Assembly: GCA_030825115.1 (NCBI GenBank)
Contig: JAPJQL010000043.1
Coordinates: forward strand, 1 to 27,466
Origin: Lachnospiraceae bacterium
Lineage (GTDB): Bacteria > Bacillota > Clostridia > Lachnospirales > Lachnospiraceae
DNA length: 27,466 bases
Direction of reading: 5' to 3'
Every line of letters begins with the position of its first letter. The first letter of the stretch is position 1. Of this stretch, positions 1 to 5,478 are shown piece by piece. The notes below the pieces were generated by a model, which was not told the DNA's origin, ran no database searches, and was given only the letters and a program-made list of their open reading frames with translations. The position numbers were made by a program, and so were the translations under genes.

Positions 1-52
1 TGTAGCCAGCCTCTTTTAAAGTCTCTATTACATCGATTTTATAAACAAACAT
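1..52 (-). CDS. Small XRE-like regulator, N-terminus only (partial)
   Basis: Seventeen codons run from an ATG (complement of 50-52) off the left edge, reading MFVYKIDVIETLKEAGY. A strong GGAGGTGA ribosome site lies 4 bases upstream of the ATG, and a consensus promoter lies behind it (71-99). From memory, openings of the form M-x-x-Y-K-I-D-V-x-x-x-L-K-x-A-G-Y are typical of small Firmicutes helix-turn-helix antitoxin or phage-type regulators. The HTH itself lies outside the window, so the family call is an inference; that a gene starts here is well supported. Confidence 0.6.
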   Translation of the reverse strand, partial: MFVYKIDVIETLKEAGY

Positions 53-70
53 ATTGTCACCTCCAATATC

Positions 71-99
71 ATTGTAATTCTACCCATAAGGACTGTCAA
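71..99 (-). promoter_or_regulatory. Sigma-A promoter of the leftmost gene
   Basis: On the minus strand TTGACA (complement of 94-99) is followed after exactly 17 bases by TACAAT (complement of 71-76). The -10 box ends 18 bases before the start codon of the partial XRE-like gene, so the leader is very short. Confidence 0.65.
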
Positions 100-177
100 G
101 AAAATAATCCGAAAAAAGTTTAAAAAACACTTGAATTTAAACTAAATATGGTTTGAGATTAGAGGAAGAAGGAGAAT

Positions 178-279
178 ATGTATGTACTTAAAATTGACGG
201 CAGAACATATTTTCGCAATGTGACAGCATAGGATTACAACAAGAAAGGCGGTGGTATGTTTGGAATGTGTTATGTCTAA
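178..279 (+). pseudogene. Short ORF split by an in-frame amber codon
   Basis: A GAAGGAGAAT ribosome site precedes ATG 178. The frame reads MYVLKIDGRTYFRNVTA, meets TAG at 229-231, then continues DYNKKGGGMFGMCYV to a TAA at 277-279. That second stop overlaps an ATG at 272 of the next gene in an ATG-TC-TAA arrangement typical of translational coupling. One base change (TAG to CAG, for example) would restore a 33-residue protein. I do not recognise the product. It could be a decayed gene, a short leader peptide ending at TAG, or chance. Confidence 0.35.
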
Positions 280-790
280 AATCATTATGGACGGCAGATT
301 AATGGTTTTTTCTGATGGTCGTGTCTACAGGATCCGTCCGAATGGAGAAGTTACTGAGATGCCGGTTAGTTCACAAGGAACTATTTCGTTGTGGGAAAAG
401 GGCGCAACGCATAATATGTATGTGCGTCGTTTGGTCGCGGAAGCTTTCCTGCCGAATCCTAATAATTATAAAATAGTGCGGGTGCTGGATGGGGACGTAA
501 TGAATAACCATGTGAATAACCTAATGTGGATAAATGGAAGGCAGCGGGCGTTGGAAGCGCATGAGAAGAAGCGCTTGGTGGGCTTGTCCCATTATCAGAA
601 AATGAAAATCGATAGGGATATGCGTTCCTTAGATTTGTTGAGACTTACTAGAAATGAGTTTTCTATTGTTAAATATCGAAGTCAGTACATGACCTATGAG
701 GAAATCGGAAAGGTTCTTGGCTGTAGTGTGGCTAACGTATGCTCTACATTGACTCATATTAGGAAACACAAGAAGAGGGCAGATATTTAA
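272..790 (+). CDS. HNH-like protein with degenerate active site and C-terminal HTH
   Basis: The 172-residue protein carries the signature of phage and plasmid HNH_3/NUMOD-type homing endonucleases: Y-V-R-R-L-V-A-E-A-F-L-P-N-P-N-N (about residues 48-63), then V-L-D-G-D, N-N-H-V-N-N-L and M-W-I. In the family the segment after the Asn-Pro run is usually V-x-H-x-D-G, with a catalytic His; here it reads V-R-V-L-D-G-D, so that His appears to be lost. Residues 120-165 (Y-M-T-Y-E-E-I-G-K-V-L-G-C-S) look like a helix-turn-helix of the sigma-region-4 kind. The protein may therefore bind DNA without cutting it. ATG 272 is preferred because it overlaps the stop of the upstream ORF; an in-frame GTG at 251 or TTG at 260 is also possible. 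The stop codon sits in the loop of the following terminator. Confidence 0.65.
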   Translation: MSKIIMDGRLMVFSDGRVYRIRPNGEVTEMPVSSQGTISLWEKGATHNMYVRRLVAEAFLPNPNNYKIVRVLDGDVMNNHVNNLMWINGRQRALEAHEKKRLVGLSHYQKMKIDRDMRSLDLLRLTRNEFSIVKYRSQYMTYEEIGKVLGCSVANVCSTLTHIRKHKKRADI

Positions 791-808
791 TGCCCTCGTC
801 TTGTGTTT
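767..808. terminator. Bidirectional terminator between convergent genes
   Basis: Arms 767-781 and 791-805 pair over 15 positions with a single A/G mismatch around the loop GATATTTAA, and TTTATCTT follows on the plus strand. The 5' arm is the last codons of the HNH-like gene and its TAA lies in the loop. The minus-strand gene at 812 ends just outside, so the hairpin can serve both. Confidence 0.7.
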
Positions 809-811
809 ATC

Positions 812-997
812 TTAGCATAATATTCCATTTCCGTCTCCTACTTCCTCACAGTCAGCTATCCATGTTCCGACTTGGTTCCACACCCGTCCAAATTCGTCCA
901 CTGTTAATTCGATATCCCGGTCGATATGGTCAAGGATTGCTTTGTTGTCATCGTCATTAACACCTCTCATTGTATACCCGTCAAAATTCTTCATCAT
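812..997 (-). CDS. Small acidic protein of unknown function
   Basis: This 61-residue protein is Asp/Glu-rich (D-D-D-N near residue 16, D-R-D-I-E near 27) and ends G-N-G-I-L-C. No family is recognised. It is probably real because GGAGG lies 7 bases before the first of two tandem ATGs, a perfect TTGACA-N17-TATAAT promoter lies upstream (1048-1076), and the stop is 4 bases from a bidirectional terminator. Its promoter closely matches those of the neighbouring XRE gene and of the gene at 1527, so it is probably under the same repressor. Small acidic products next to an XRE gene can be antitoxins, DNA mimics or anti-repressors; nothing here decides between these. Confidence 0.65.
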   Translation of the reverse strand: MMKNFDGYTMRGVNDDDNKAILDHIDRDIELTVDEFGRVWNQVGTWIADCEEVGDGNGILC

Positions 998-1047
998 GAT
1001 AAATCCTCCATTTTATTATTTGTTGTGTGCTTCTCTTAACTATCTTT

Positions 1048-1076
1048 ATTATACACTGTTTTTTATATAATGTCAA
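1048..1076 (-). promoter_or_regulatory. Perfect sigma-A promoter, copy A of a three-promoter family
   Basis: TTGACA (complement of 1071-1076), 17-base spacer, TATAAT (complement of 1048-1053). The spacer is ATATAAAA-like and ends in AGTG, almost the same as in the promoters at 1385-1413 and 1455-1483. It drives the small acidic gene at 812-997. The shared ACAC...GTGT-type spacer is the likely operator of the local XRE protein. Confidence 0.8.
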
Positions 1077-1137
1077 CTGTTATTTATAATATATTTTATA
1101 TAATTAACACATTTTAGTTGATGAGATATAAAAAATA

Positions 1138-1362
1138 TTATATTATTGGTTCTCCGGTTTCCTTGTCAATGAATGTTATTCTCAGTTCTGCGCCCAGAGC
1201 TTCTGCAACCTTTTCCAGCTCGGAAATCTTGAAAGTGTTCCTCTTATGTTTGTTATTCATGTTCTGCGGCGTCTGTCCGGTGCGCCGCGCAAGTTCCGCC
1301 TCTGTTATATTCCCCCGTTTGACCCGGCACAGGTTGATATATTCTCTTACATCTGTATGCAT
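1138..1362 (-). CDS. XRE-family repressor (74 residues)
   Basis: A compact single-domain Cro/CI-type DNA-binding protein. The helix-turn-helix covers roughly residues 18-60: E-A-E-L-A-R-R-T-G-Q-T-P-Q-N-M-N-N-K, then I-S-E-L-E-K-V-A-E-A-L-G-A. The tail (E-L-R-I-T-F-I-D-K-E-T-G-E-P-I-I) is the short beta-strand extension seen in many small mobile-element repressors. AAAGGAGG sits 9 bases before the ATG. Its own promoter (1385-1413) shares a palindromic spacer with the promoters of both flanking genes, so autoregulation and control of both neighbours is likely. No sensor or protease domain is present, so induction would have to come from another protein. Confidence 0.85.
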   Translation of the reverse strand: MHTDVREYINLCRVKRGNITEAELARRTGQTPQNMNNKHKRNTFKISELEKVAEALGAELRITFIDKETGEPII

Positions 1363-1384
1363 AGTGTATTCCTCCTTTATTATG

Positions 1385-1413
1385 AGTATACACTATATTT
1401 TATATTGTGTCAA
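1385..1413 (-). promoter_or_regulatory. Promoter of the XRE repressor with palindromic spacer (copy B)
   Basis: TTGACA (complement of 1408-1413), 17-base spacer, TATACT (complement of 1385-1390). Across the spacer, ACAC at 1390-1393 and GTGT at 1407-1410 form the ends of an imperfect palindrome with an A/T-only centre. This is the best candidate repressor operator in the patch, placed so that binding would block polymerase. Confidence 0.85.
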
Positions 1414-1454
1414 TCATTTATTTTATAAAATATAAAAATGTTTATAATAAATAG

Positions 1455-1483
1455 TTGACATTATATAAAAAAAAGTGTATAAT
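1455..1483 (+). promoter_or_regulatory. Perfect sigma-A promoter, copy C
   Basis: TTGACA (1455-1460), 17-base spacer, TATAAT (1478-1483). The spacer differs at only a few positions from copies A and B. It drives the gene at 1527 with a leader of about 35 bases. Confidence 0.85.
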
Positions 1484-1526
1484 GTAATCAGAAGTTAAGA
1501 AACAGACCTACATAAGGAGGGAAAAG

Positions 1527-1892
1527 ATGAAAAAATACAACTTAAGCGAGATCATGAAGAGAGCATGGGAGACCTACAGAAAATTTAAAAGCTTTATATC
1601 CCCGCTGAGCTTCGCAGAGTGTCTTCGCCGGGCATGGGCAGAAGCAAAGAATGCAACCGTTAAAGCCGTAGAAATCACCCTGGCAACCGTTAAGGCAGCA
1701 GCTCAGAAGCTGGTGATTAGCGGAGAGTACGAGGAGATTAAGGTGAGTGAGTGGAGTAACTACGGCAGGACCCGCGTCTACATCAAGGCTATCCGTCACA
1801 CACTGGCCGGCAACATCCGGGTTGCTGACTGCGGATACTGGGACGTGGATAACAGCAAGTACGTCCCGCAGGTCATCAACCTGCTGGACTAA
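1527..1892 (+). CDS. Mobile-element protein of unknown function (121 residues)
   Basis: AAGGAGGG lies 6 bases before the ATG. The N-terminus contains two similar amphipathic segments, N-L-S-E-I-M-K-R-A-W (residues 4-13) and F-A-E-C-L-R-R-A-W-A-E-A-K (about 29-41), a pattern I recall from small proteins of Firmicutes plasmids and prophages. The C-terminal half (W-S-N-Y-G-R-T-R-V-Y-I-K-A-I, later Y-W-D-V-D-N-S-K-Y-V-P) looks like a small beta-rich domain. No function is assigned. It is transcribed from a repressor-type promoter shared with the XRE gene, which suggests it is the effector or cargo of this small locus. Confidence 0.75.
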   Translation: MKKYNLSEIMKRAWETYRKFKSFISPLSFAECLRRAWAEAKNATVKAVEITLATVKAAAQKLVISGEYEEIKVSEWSNYGRTRVYIKAIRHTLAGNIRVADCGYWDVDNSKYVPQVINLLD

Positions 1893-1914
1893 GTGAAGCA
1901 AAGAGTGTAGAGGC

Positions 1915-1973
1915 AAGAACCCGCCCTGCGGAGGTTCTGCCGGAGAAAGAAGGAAAATATATCTAAACTCAAC
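1915..1973 (+). repeat. Diverged leader repeat, copy 1
   Basis: This segment matches 2360-2419 over about 60 bases at roughly 70% by eye: GAACCCGCC/GAATCCGTC, GGTTCTGCCGG/AGTTCCGTCG, then AGAAGGA-AATAT-TCTAAACT-AACC. Here the start codon of the downstream copy is replaced by ATA, so this copy looks decayed. A shorter version of the GAAGAAGGAGAATATG block also lies at 163-183. Confidence 0.5.
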
Positions 1974-2008
1974 CGCCACGGAGGTTACGATGGCAGAAAG
2001 AAGGAAAA

Positions 2009-2248
2009 ATGAAAAATTCAAAAGTTGAATGGTGCGAGAATTTTATTAAGTCCGTATTCAAAAAAATACCATTTGAAAACGGCGGCATTGAAATAAATTG
2101 TTTTTGGGAAATGGCAGAAGCATCTGGGCTATGGGTACGCGGAACATACGGAACGCCCATGAGCGAAGCATTAGAGAAAATGGTCACAGTTGACGAAGTA
2201 ACCGACAATGACGGTAATTTTCTTTTTCACGTGTTCCACCTAAAATAA
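2009..2248 (+). CDS. Small protein of unknown function (79 residues)
   Basis: AGAAGGA precedes the ATG by 5 bases. The protein has an aromatic, acidic character (V-E-W-C-E-N-F, C-F-W-E-M-A-E-A-S-G-L-W-V-R-G-T-Y-G-T-P) and resembles small orphan proteins of integrative elements. No domain is recognised. A second possible initiation site with a better ribosome site (GGAGG before ATG 1990) opens a frame of only 12 codons, which may be a leader peptide. It probably belongs to the transcript begun at 1455. Confidence 0.55.
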   Translation: MKNSKVEWCENFIKSVFKKIPFENGGIEINCFWEMAEASGLWVRGTYGTPMSEALEKMVTVDEVTDNDGNFLFHVFHLK

Positions 2249-2294
2249 CCACACTGGCGGTACTGCCGCCCTTCTAATGCAGGTATCCGGTCGC

Positions 2295-2336
2295 AACCCC
2301 GCATAAATACAAGGTTTCTTGTAAATATGCGGGGTT
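2295..2336 (+). terminator. Long hairpin, probable terminator
   Basis: AACCCCGCAT at 2295 pairs with ATGCGGGGTT ending at 2336, and the inner ACAAG/CTTGT arms close a GTTT loop; two or three mismatches lie between the two paired blocks. Only a TTT follows, so termination may be weak. It lies 46 bases after the stop of the preceding gene. Confidence 0.5.
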
Positions 2337-2359
2337 TACAGGAGTGGAGATAATGGGGC

Positions 2360-2419
2360 TCGAATCCGTCCGGCGGTAGTTCCGTCGAAGGAAGAAGGAG
2401 AATATGTCTAAACTTAACC
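2360..2419 (+). repeat. Diverged leader repeat, copy 2
   Basis: The better-preserved partner of 1915-1973. It keeps an intact GAAGGAGAATATG initiation region, from which a 24-codon ORF starts at 2404. Confidence 0.5.
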
Positions 2420-2478
2420 TGCATGATGAATTTATACTGAATTCAACTAATTTGATAGTGTTTAAATTGTGCCGTTAG
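2404..2478 (+). CDS. Very short ORF (24 residues), possible gene remnant
   Basis: GAAGGAG sits 4 bases before ATG 2404. The frame reads M-S-K-L-N-L-H-D-E-F-I-L and ends at TAG 2476-2478. The good initiation region and tiny product suggest the 5' end of a truncated gene rather than a complete one. Confidence 0.3.
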   Translation: MSKLNLHDEFILNSTNLIVFKLCR

Positions 2479-2619
2479 CAACACGTTAGCGACAAAATGC
2501 CGTATTTTCCTTATAAATACGTATAGCATATTTAATAAACAATTAATACAAATTAGTGGGGAAATATGGTATTATTGTATAAGACAAGAAACATAATACA
2601 TGAATACAGGAGTAGACCT
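2479..2619. other. AT-rich intergenic stretch at the boundary of the accessory patch
   Basis: Together with the 24-codon ORF before it, this makes up most of the long gap between the small orphan gene (ends 2248) and the CBS gene (starts 2620). It begins just after a pair of CGTTAGC direct repeats (2471-2477 and 2484-2490) and is otherwise AT-rich. Promoter-like hexamers are frequent but none has a convincing partner. The repeats could mark an old recombination end; nothing else is seen. Confidence 0.3.
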
Positions 2620-3015
2620 ATGAATATCTTATTTTTTCTCACACCCAAAAGTGAAGTAGCTTACATAAATGAAGATGACACCCTGCGCCAGGCGTTGGAG
2701 AAGATGGAATACCATAAATATTCAGCGGTACCGATGGTGAACCGGGAGGGAAACTACGTGGGAACGCTTACGGAAGGCGATCTGCTCTGGGGTATCAAAA
2801 ACCAGTACAATTTGAACTTGAAAGAAGCAGAGTTTATACCGATCACAGAGATCCGCAGAAGAATGGATTACCGTCCGGTAAAAGCGGACTGCAAGATGGA
2901 GGCTATGATCGACAAGGCATTAAACCAGAACTTTGTGCCCGTGGTGGATGACCGTGGGCTGTTTATTGGAATTATTACGCGAAAAGATATTATCAGATAT
3001 TTTGATGAGCGATGA
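2620..3015 (+). CDS. CBS-domain pair protein
   Basis: The 131-residue protein consists of two CBS motifs, about residues 8-60 (ending Y-V-G-T-L-T-E-G-D-L-L-W) and 72-128 (ending F-I-G-I-I-T-R-K-D-I-I-R-Y-F). Such stand-alone CBS pairs form a Bateman module that binds adenine nucleotides and senses energy or redox state; no attached enzyme domain is present. The start is ATG 2620 because AGGAG lies 7 bases upstream; an in-frame ATG at 2566 lacks a ribosome site. A strong hairpin follows immediately (3022-3059), so the gene is probably monocistronic. Ligand and partner are not deducible. Confidence 0.85.
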   Translation: MNILFFLTPKSEVAYINEDDTLRQALEKMEYHKYSAVPMVNREGNYVGTLTEGDLLWGIKNQYNLNLKEAEFIPITEIRRRMDYRPVKADCKMEAMIDKALNQNFVPVVDDRGLFIGIITRKDIIRYFDER

Positions 3016-3021
3016 ACCACA

Positions 3022-3059
3022 ATACCCCTGCCAGACCGTGGAAAGCCTGGCAGGGGTAT
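3022..3059. terminator. Stem-loop between convergent genes
   Basis: ATACCCCTGCCAG (3022-3034) pairs perfectly over 13 bases with CTGGCAGGGGTAT (3047-3059). The U-tract is poor on both strands, but the position between two convergent genes fits a bidirectional terminator. Confidence 0.65.
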
Positions 3060-3074
3060 GATTATCTGTTTCGG

Positions 3075-3542
3075 TTAGTTAGAGCATGTGCTGCATCCGC
3101 AGTCATCTGCAACAGCAGTGTCTGCTGCAATCGGCATGATCCCATTGTTGCAGGCGCGGAAGCCTTCACGGAAGCCTTCGTCATAACCTACGCGGAAACC
3201 GTCAGCGTAACCTCTCCTGTATGCCTGCCGGAGCCGGTTGTTGCCGCCGCCACCGCAGTTACATTTGCTTCCACATCCACAGCCATGATTGCAATTGCAT
3301 CCCCAACTGCCGCATCCGTTGTTGCATCCACAGCCATTGCTGCTGCCACATCCGTTGTTGCATCCGCAGCCGTTGCTGCTGCCGCACCCGGTACCGCATC
3401 CGCAGCCATTGCTGCTGCCGCATCCGTTGTTGCATCCACAGCCATTGTTGCTGCCGCAGCCGTTATTACATCCGCACCCACATCCGCAACGTCCGTTATT
3501 TCCGCATCTATTACCACAAATCCAATTATTACATGCACACAT
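3075..3542 (-). CDS. Cys/Gly/Asn-rich repeat protein, probable spore-coat component
   Basis: A 155-residue protein starting M-C-A-C-N-N-W. Residues 25-80 are nearly five copies of a 12-residue unit, consensus C-N-N-G-C-G-S-S-N-G-C-G. A more irregular Cys/Gly/His region follows (C-N-C-N-H-G-C-G-C-G-S-K-C-N-C-G), then a non-repetitive tail with R-R-G-Y-A-D-G-F-R-V-G-Y-D-E-G-F-R-E-G-F. AAAGGAG lies 9 bases before the ATG. It is divergent from cotJABC, and both sides carry SigK/SigE-like promoter sequences, so a role as a disulfide- or metal-crosslinked coat or crust protein is likely by context. Such repeat proteins vary in length between strains. Confidence 0.75.
   Translation of the reverse strand: MCACNNWICGNRCGNNGRCGCGCGCNNGCGSNNGCGCNNGCGSSNGCGCGTGCGSSNGCGCNNGCGSSNGCGCNNGCGSWGCNCNHGCGCGSKCNCGGGGNNRLRQAYRRGYADGFRVGYDEGFREGFRACNNGIMPIAADTAVADDCGCSTCSN
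3303..3470 (-). repeat. 36-bp tandem repeat inside the Cys-rich gene
   Basis: About 4.6 copies of a 36-base unit encode C-N-N-G-C-G-S-S-N-G-C-G. Differences between copies are mostly synonymous or Ser/Asn and Asn/Gly exchanges. The unit keeps the reading frame, so copy-number change would lengthen or shorten the protein without breaking it. Confidence 0.8.
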
Positions 3543-3577
3543 ATCTGAAAACTCCTTTGATTTTTTGTTTTGTAATG

Positions 3578-3605
3578 TATCATATGTGGACAGTGAGACA
3601 TGTGT
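3578..3605 (-). promoter_or_regulatory. SigK-like promoter of the Cys-rich gene
   Basis: On the minus strand AC (complement of 3604-3605) is followed after 17 bases by CATATGATA (complement of 3578-3586), matching AC-N16/17-CATANNNTA as established for mother-cell SigK in Bacillus. The -10 box ends 36 bases before the start codon. SigE cannot be excluded, as its -10 is similar. Confidence 0.55.
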
Positions 3606-3619
3606 GACAAGACTCCGGG

Positions 3620-3644
3620 AGAGCTTATCCGAAGCTCTTTTTTT
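3620..3644 (+). terminator. Intrinsic terminator in the divergent spore-coat intergenic region
   Basis: AGAGCTT (3620-3626) pairs with AAGCTCT (3632-3638) and a run of seven T follows. It points towards cotJA yet lies upstream of cotJA's own promoter, so it probably insulates the operon from read-through or ends antisense transcription. Confidence 0.6.
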
Positions 3645-3653
3645 GATTTTGGC

Positions 3654-3680
3654 ACCATAGAAACAGAACTTCATAGTATA
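3654..3680 (+). promoter_or_regulatory. SigK/SigE-like promoter of the cotJ operon
   Basis: AC (3654-3655), 16-base spacer, CATAGTATA (3672-3680), an exact fit to AC-N16-CATANNNTA. In B. subtilis cotJ is a mother-cell SigE operon, so SigE control is an alternative. Confidence 0.55.
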
Positions 3681-3720
3681 TTATTAGAAACTTCCGAGAG
3701 AGGAAAGGAGTTATTCACTT

Positions 3721-4053
3721 ATGGATTGTAATTGTAACCAACGGAGCGCCGGTTCATGCCGCCCGCAGATGCCGCCTCCTTGCATGAATACCGGCTGTGG
3801 CTGCGGCGCTTCCATGCCAATGCCGCCGATTCAGCCGAGAATGGGAAACCAGGGGGTTATGCCCGGCCGTGATATGAGGCCGGATGTCTTTCAGCCGGTG
3901 CAGTGTACGATGGAATCTGCAAACATGCCGATCGCCATGGCTTATGTGCCATGGCAGCAATGGCGCCAGACCTATTCGATGGATAAGGCGCTGTCAAGGG
4001 GGACCATCTTCCCGGAACTGGATTTACCATTTGTAATGGGGAGGTGCCGATGA
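3721..4053 (+). CDS. cotJA: Spore coat-associated protein CotJA
   Basis: The C-terminal part carries the CotJA signature M-A-Y-V-P-W-Q-Q-W-R-Q-T-Y (about residues 73-85) and R-G-T-I-F-P-E-L-D-L-P-F (about 93-104). The protein is 110 residues, longer than the roughly 80 of B. subtilis, because of a Cys/Pro/Met-rich N-terminus (residues 1-60, with C-G-C-G and M-P-P-P). That extension echoes the Cys-rich gene next door. CotJA is needed for CotJC to enter the inner spore coat. An AAAGGAG site lies 9 bases upstream of the ATG. The stop overlaps the start of cotJB (ATGA). Confidence 0.92.
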   Translation: MDCNCNQRSAGSCRPQMPPPCMNTGCGCGASMPMPPIQPRMGNQGVMPGRDMRPDVFQPVQCTMESANMPIAMAYVPWQQWRQTYSMDKALSRGTIFPELDLPFVMGRCR

Positions 4054-4307
4054 TGTTTGGATGTGAAAATGCATTATTAATGAGAGTCTATGAAACAGGT
4101 TTTGCCCTGGATGATGTGTCTTTATATCTGGACACCCATCCGACGGATCGTGATGCGATGAGTTATTATAAGTACGCAAAGAAGCTGAATGAGGATGCCG
4201 TAAAAGCTTTTGAAGAAGTTTATGGACCTCTTATGATCAACCATGTAACTGCAGACTGCTGGGATTGGGTAGAGAACCCGTGGCCATGGGATGGGGGGAA
4301 TCGATAA
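4050..4307 (+). CDS. cotJB: Spore coat protein CotJB
   Basis: Typical CotJB length (about 85 residues) and motifs: A-L-D-D-V-S-L-Y-L-D-T-H-P-T-D (residues 20-34), A-M-S-Y-Y-K-Y-A-K-K-L-N and, at the end, W-D-W-V-E-N-P-W-P-W-D. The start is ATG 4050 or 4053, placed 6-9 bases after GGGGAGG; an in-frame GTG at 4044 lies within that ribosome site and is not credible. It overlaps cotJA by 4 bases and cotJC by one base (TAATG), so the three are translationally coupled. Confidence 0.92.
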   Translation: MMFGCENALLMRVYETGFALDDVSLYLDTHPTDRDAMSYYKYAKKLNEDAVKAFEEVYGPLMINHVTADCWDWVENPWPWDGGNR

Positions 4308-4924
4308 TGTGGAGATATGAAAAACGATTGCAGTATCCGGTAAATATATCGACGCCGAACCCTAAGATGGCGTCATTTATTATCAGTCAGTATGGCGGAC
4401 CTGACGGCGAATCCGCTGCTGCGCTCCGTTATCTGAGCCAGCGCTATGCCATGCCCTACGAAAAGGGAAAGGCGATCCTGAATGATATCGGCACAGAAGA
4501 ACTCGCCCATTTTGAGATTATCGGAGCGATTGTCCATCAGCTGACACGGAACCTGACCCCGGAACAGGTTGAGGAGTCTGGTTTTGGTCCTTATTATATC
4601 GACCATACAACCGGGCTGTGGCCACAGGCTGCAGGCGGGATTCCGTTTAATGCCTGTGAATTCCAGTCAAAAGGAGACCCGATCACAGACTTGTTTGAAG
4701 ATTTGGCTGCCGAACAGAAAGCGCGGAGTACGTATGACAATATCCTCCGCCTGGTGAAAGACCCGGAGGTATGCGATCCAATCCGCTTCCTGAGAGAACG
4801 TGAAGTCGTACACTTCCAGCGTTTTGGAGAAGCCCTGAGAGACGTCCAGGACCATCTCGACAGCAGGAATTTCTACGCATTTAACCCGGCTTTTGATAAA
4901 CCACAGATTCCGAAAAATGAATAG
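4307..4924 (+). CDS. cotJC: Spore coat protein CotJC (manganese-catalase family)
   Basis: A 205-residue ferritin-like protein of the manganese catalase family. Two helix motifs supply di-metal ligands: E-E-L-A-H-F-E-I-I-G-A and, in the second half, E-R-E-V-V-H-F-Q-R-F-G-E-A-L. The N-terminus M-W-R-Y-E-K-R-L-Q-Y-P-V and the G-I-P-F-N-A segment are as in the family. It probably protects the spore against peroxide from within the coat; catalase activity is known for relatives and inferred here. ATG 4307 shares its A with the cotJB TAA and has a G6 run 8 bases upstream. Last gene of the operon. Confidence 0.93.
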   Translation: MWRYEKRLQYPVNISTPNPKMASFIISQYGGPDGESAAALRYLSQRYAMPYEKGKAILNDIGTEELAHFEIIGAIVHQLTRNLTPEQVEESGFGPYYIDHTTGLWPQAAGGIPFNACEFQSKGDPITDLFEDLAAEQKARSTYDNILRLVKDPEVCDPIRFLREREVVHFQRFGEALRDVQDHLDSRNFYAFNPAFDKPQIPKNE

Positions 4925-4990
4925 CGATACAGAACCCGTTTCTTTGTATCTGATTAAGCATATGAGCGTCTGAAATGTAATGTCTGCGAT

Positions 4991-5015
4991 GGGAGAATCA
5001 TCTTGAGATTCTCCC
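4991..5015 (+). terminator. Terminator after cotJC
   Basis: GGGAGAATC (4991-4999) pairs perfectly with GATTCTCCC (5007-5015). AATCTTAT follows, a weak U-tract. Confidence 0.55.
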
Positions 5016-5093
5016 AATCTTATGATAAACTAAATCCGGCACTGTATTTACAGCAAAACCTCTATACCAGACGGAAAATGAAAGGGACGGAAG

Positions 5094-5345
5094 ATGAGGA
5101 ATAAGAATTTCTGGGTTTTATTATTGCTGCTCCTCGCTGGCATTGTGCTTGGCGGTTTTATGGGAAACCTGGCGGATGGGATATCCTGGCTGTCCTGGCT
5201 GAATTTTGGAGAGACATTTGGTCTGCATACGCCGCTCAACCTGGATTTGGGGATTATGGTGATTACATTTGGAATGACAATCCGCATTACGATGGCGAGT
5301 ATCGTCGGGATTGCGGTTGCGCTTTTGATCTATCGGTATCTTTAA
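5094..5345 (+). CDS. DUF4321-family small membrane protein
   Basis: The 83-residue protein has two membrane spans. The first (about residues 6-25) contains L-L-L-L-L-L-A-G-I-V-L-G-G-F-M-G; the second (about 55-82) includes D-L-G-I-M-V-I-T-F-G-M-T-I-R-I and ends V-A-L-L-I-Y-R-Y-L. The sequence between them, with F-G-L-H-T-P-L-N-L-D-L-G, is the hallmark of DUF4321, found across Firmicutes with no known function. A modest GGGACGGAAG ribosome site precedes the ATG. It stands alone between two terminators. Confidence 0.85.
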   Translation: MRNKNFWVLLLLLLAGIVLGGFMGNLADGISWLSWLNFGETFGLHTPLNLDLGIMVITFGMTIRITMASIVGIAVALLIYRYL

Positions 5346-5351
5346 GTGGGA

Positions 5352-5398
5352 AACCATCTGTTTCGCGGGCATTTGAGCCTGGGAACGGATGGTTTTTT
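5352..5398 (+). terminator. Strong intrinsic terminator after the DUF4321 gene
   Basis: A 13-bp stem (5352-5364 with 5382-5394, two or three G-U pairs) carries a small inner GGGC/GCCT helix and ends in a T6 run. Confidence 0.85.
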
Positions 5399-5478
5399 GT
5401 ATCTTAATAAGATATACAAAAGGAAGCAGTGGATTTTGTGAAAACTGCCAGTTGCAAATTTTTTATTGGTGTGGTAAT

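Noticed and set aside
3188..3660. Long frames on both strands across the Cys-rich repeat gene
   Set aside because: They exist because the repeat lacks stops in several frames; only the 3075-3542 minus frame has a ribosome site, a sporulation-type promoter and a sensible Cys/Gly pattern.
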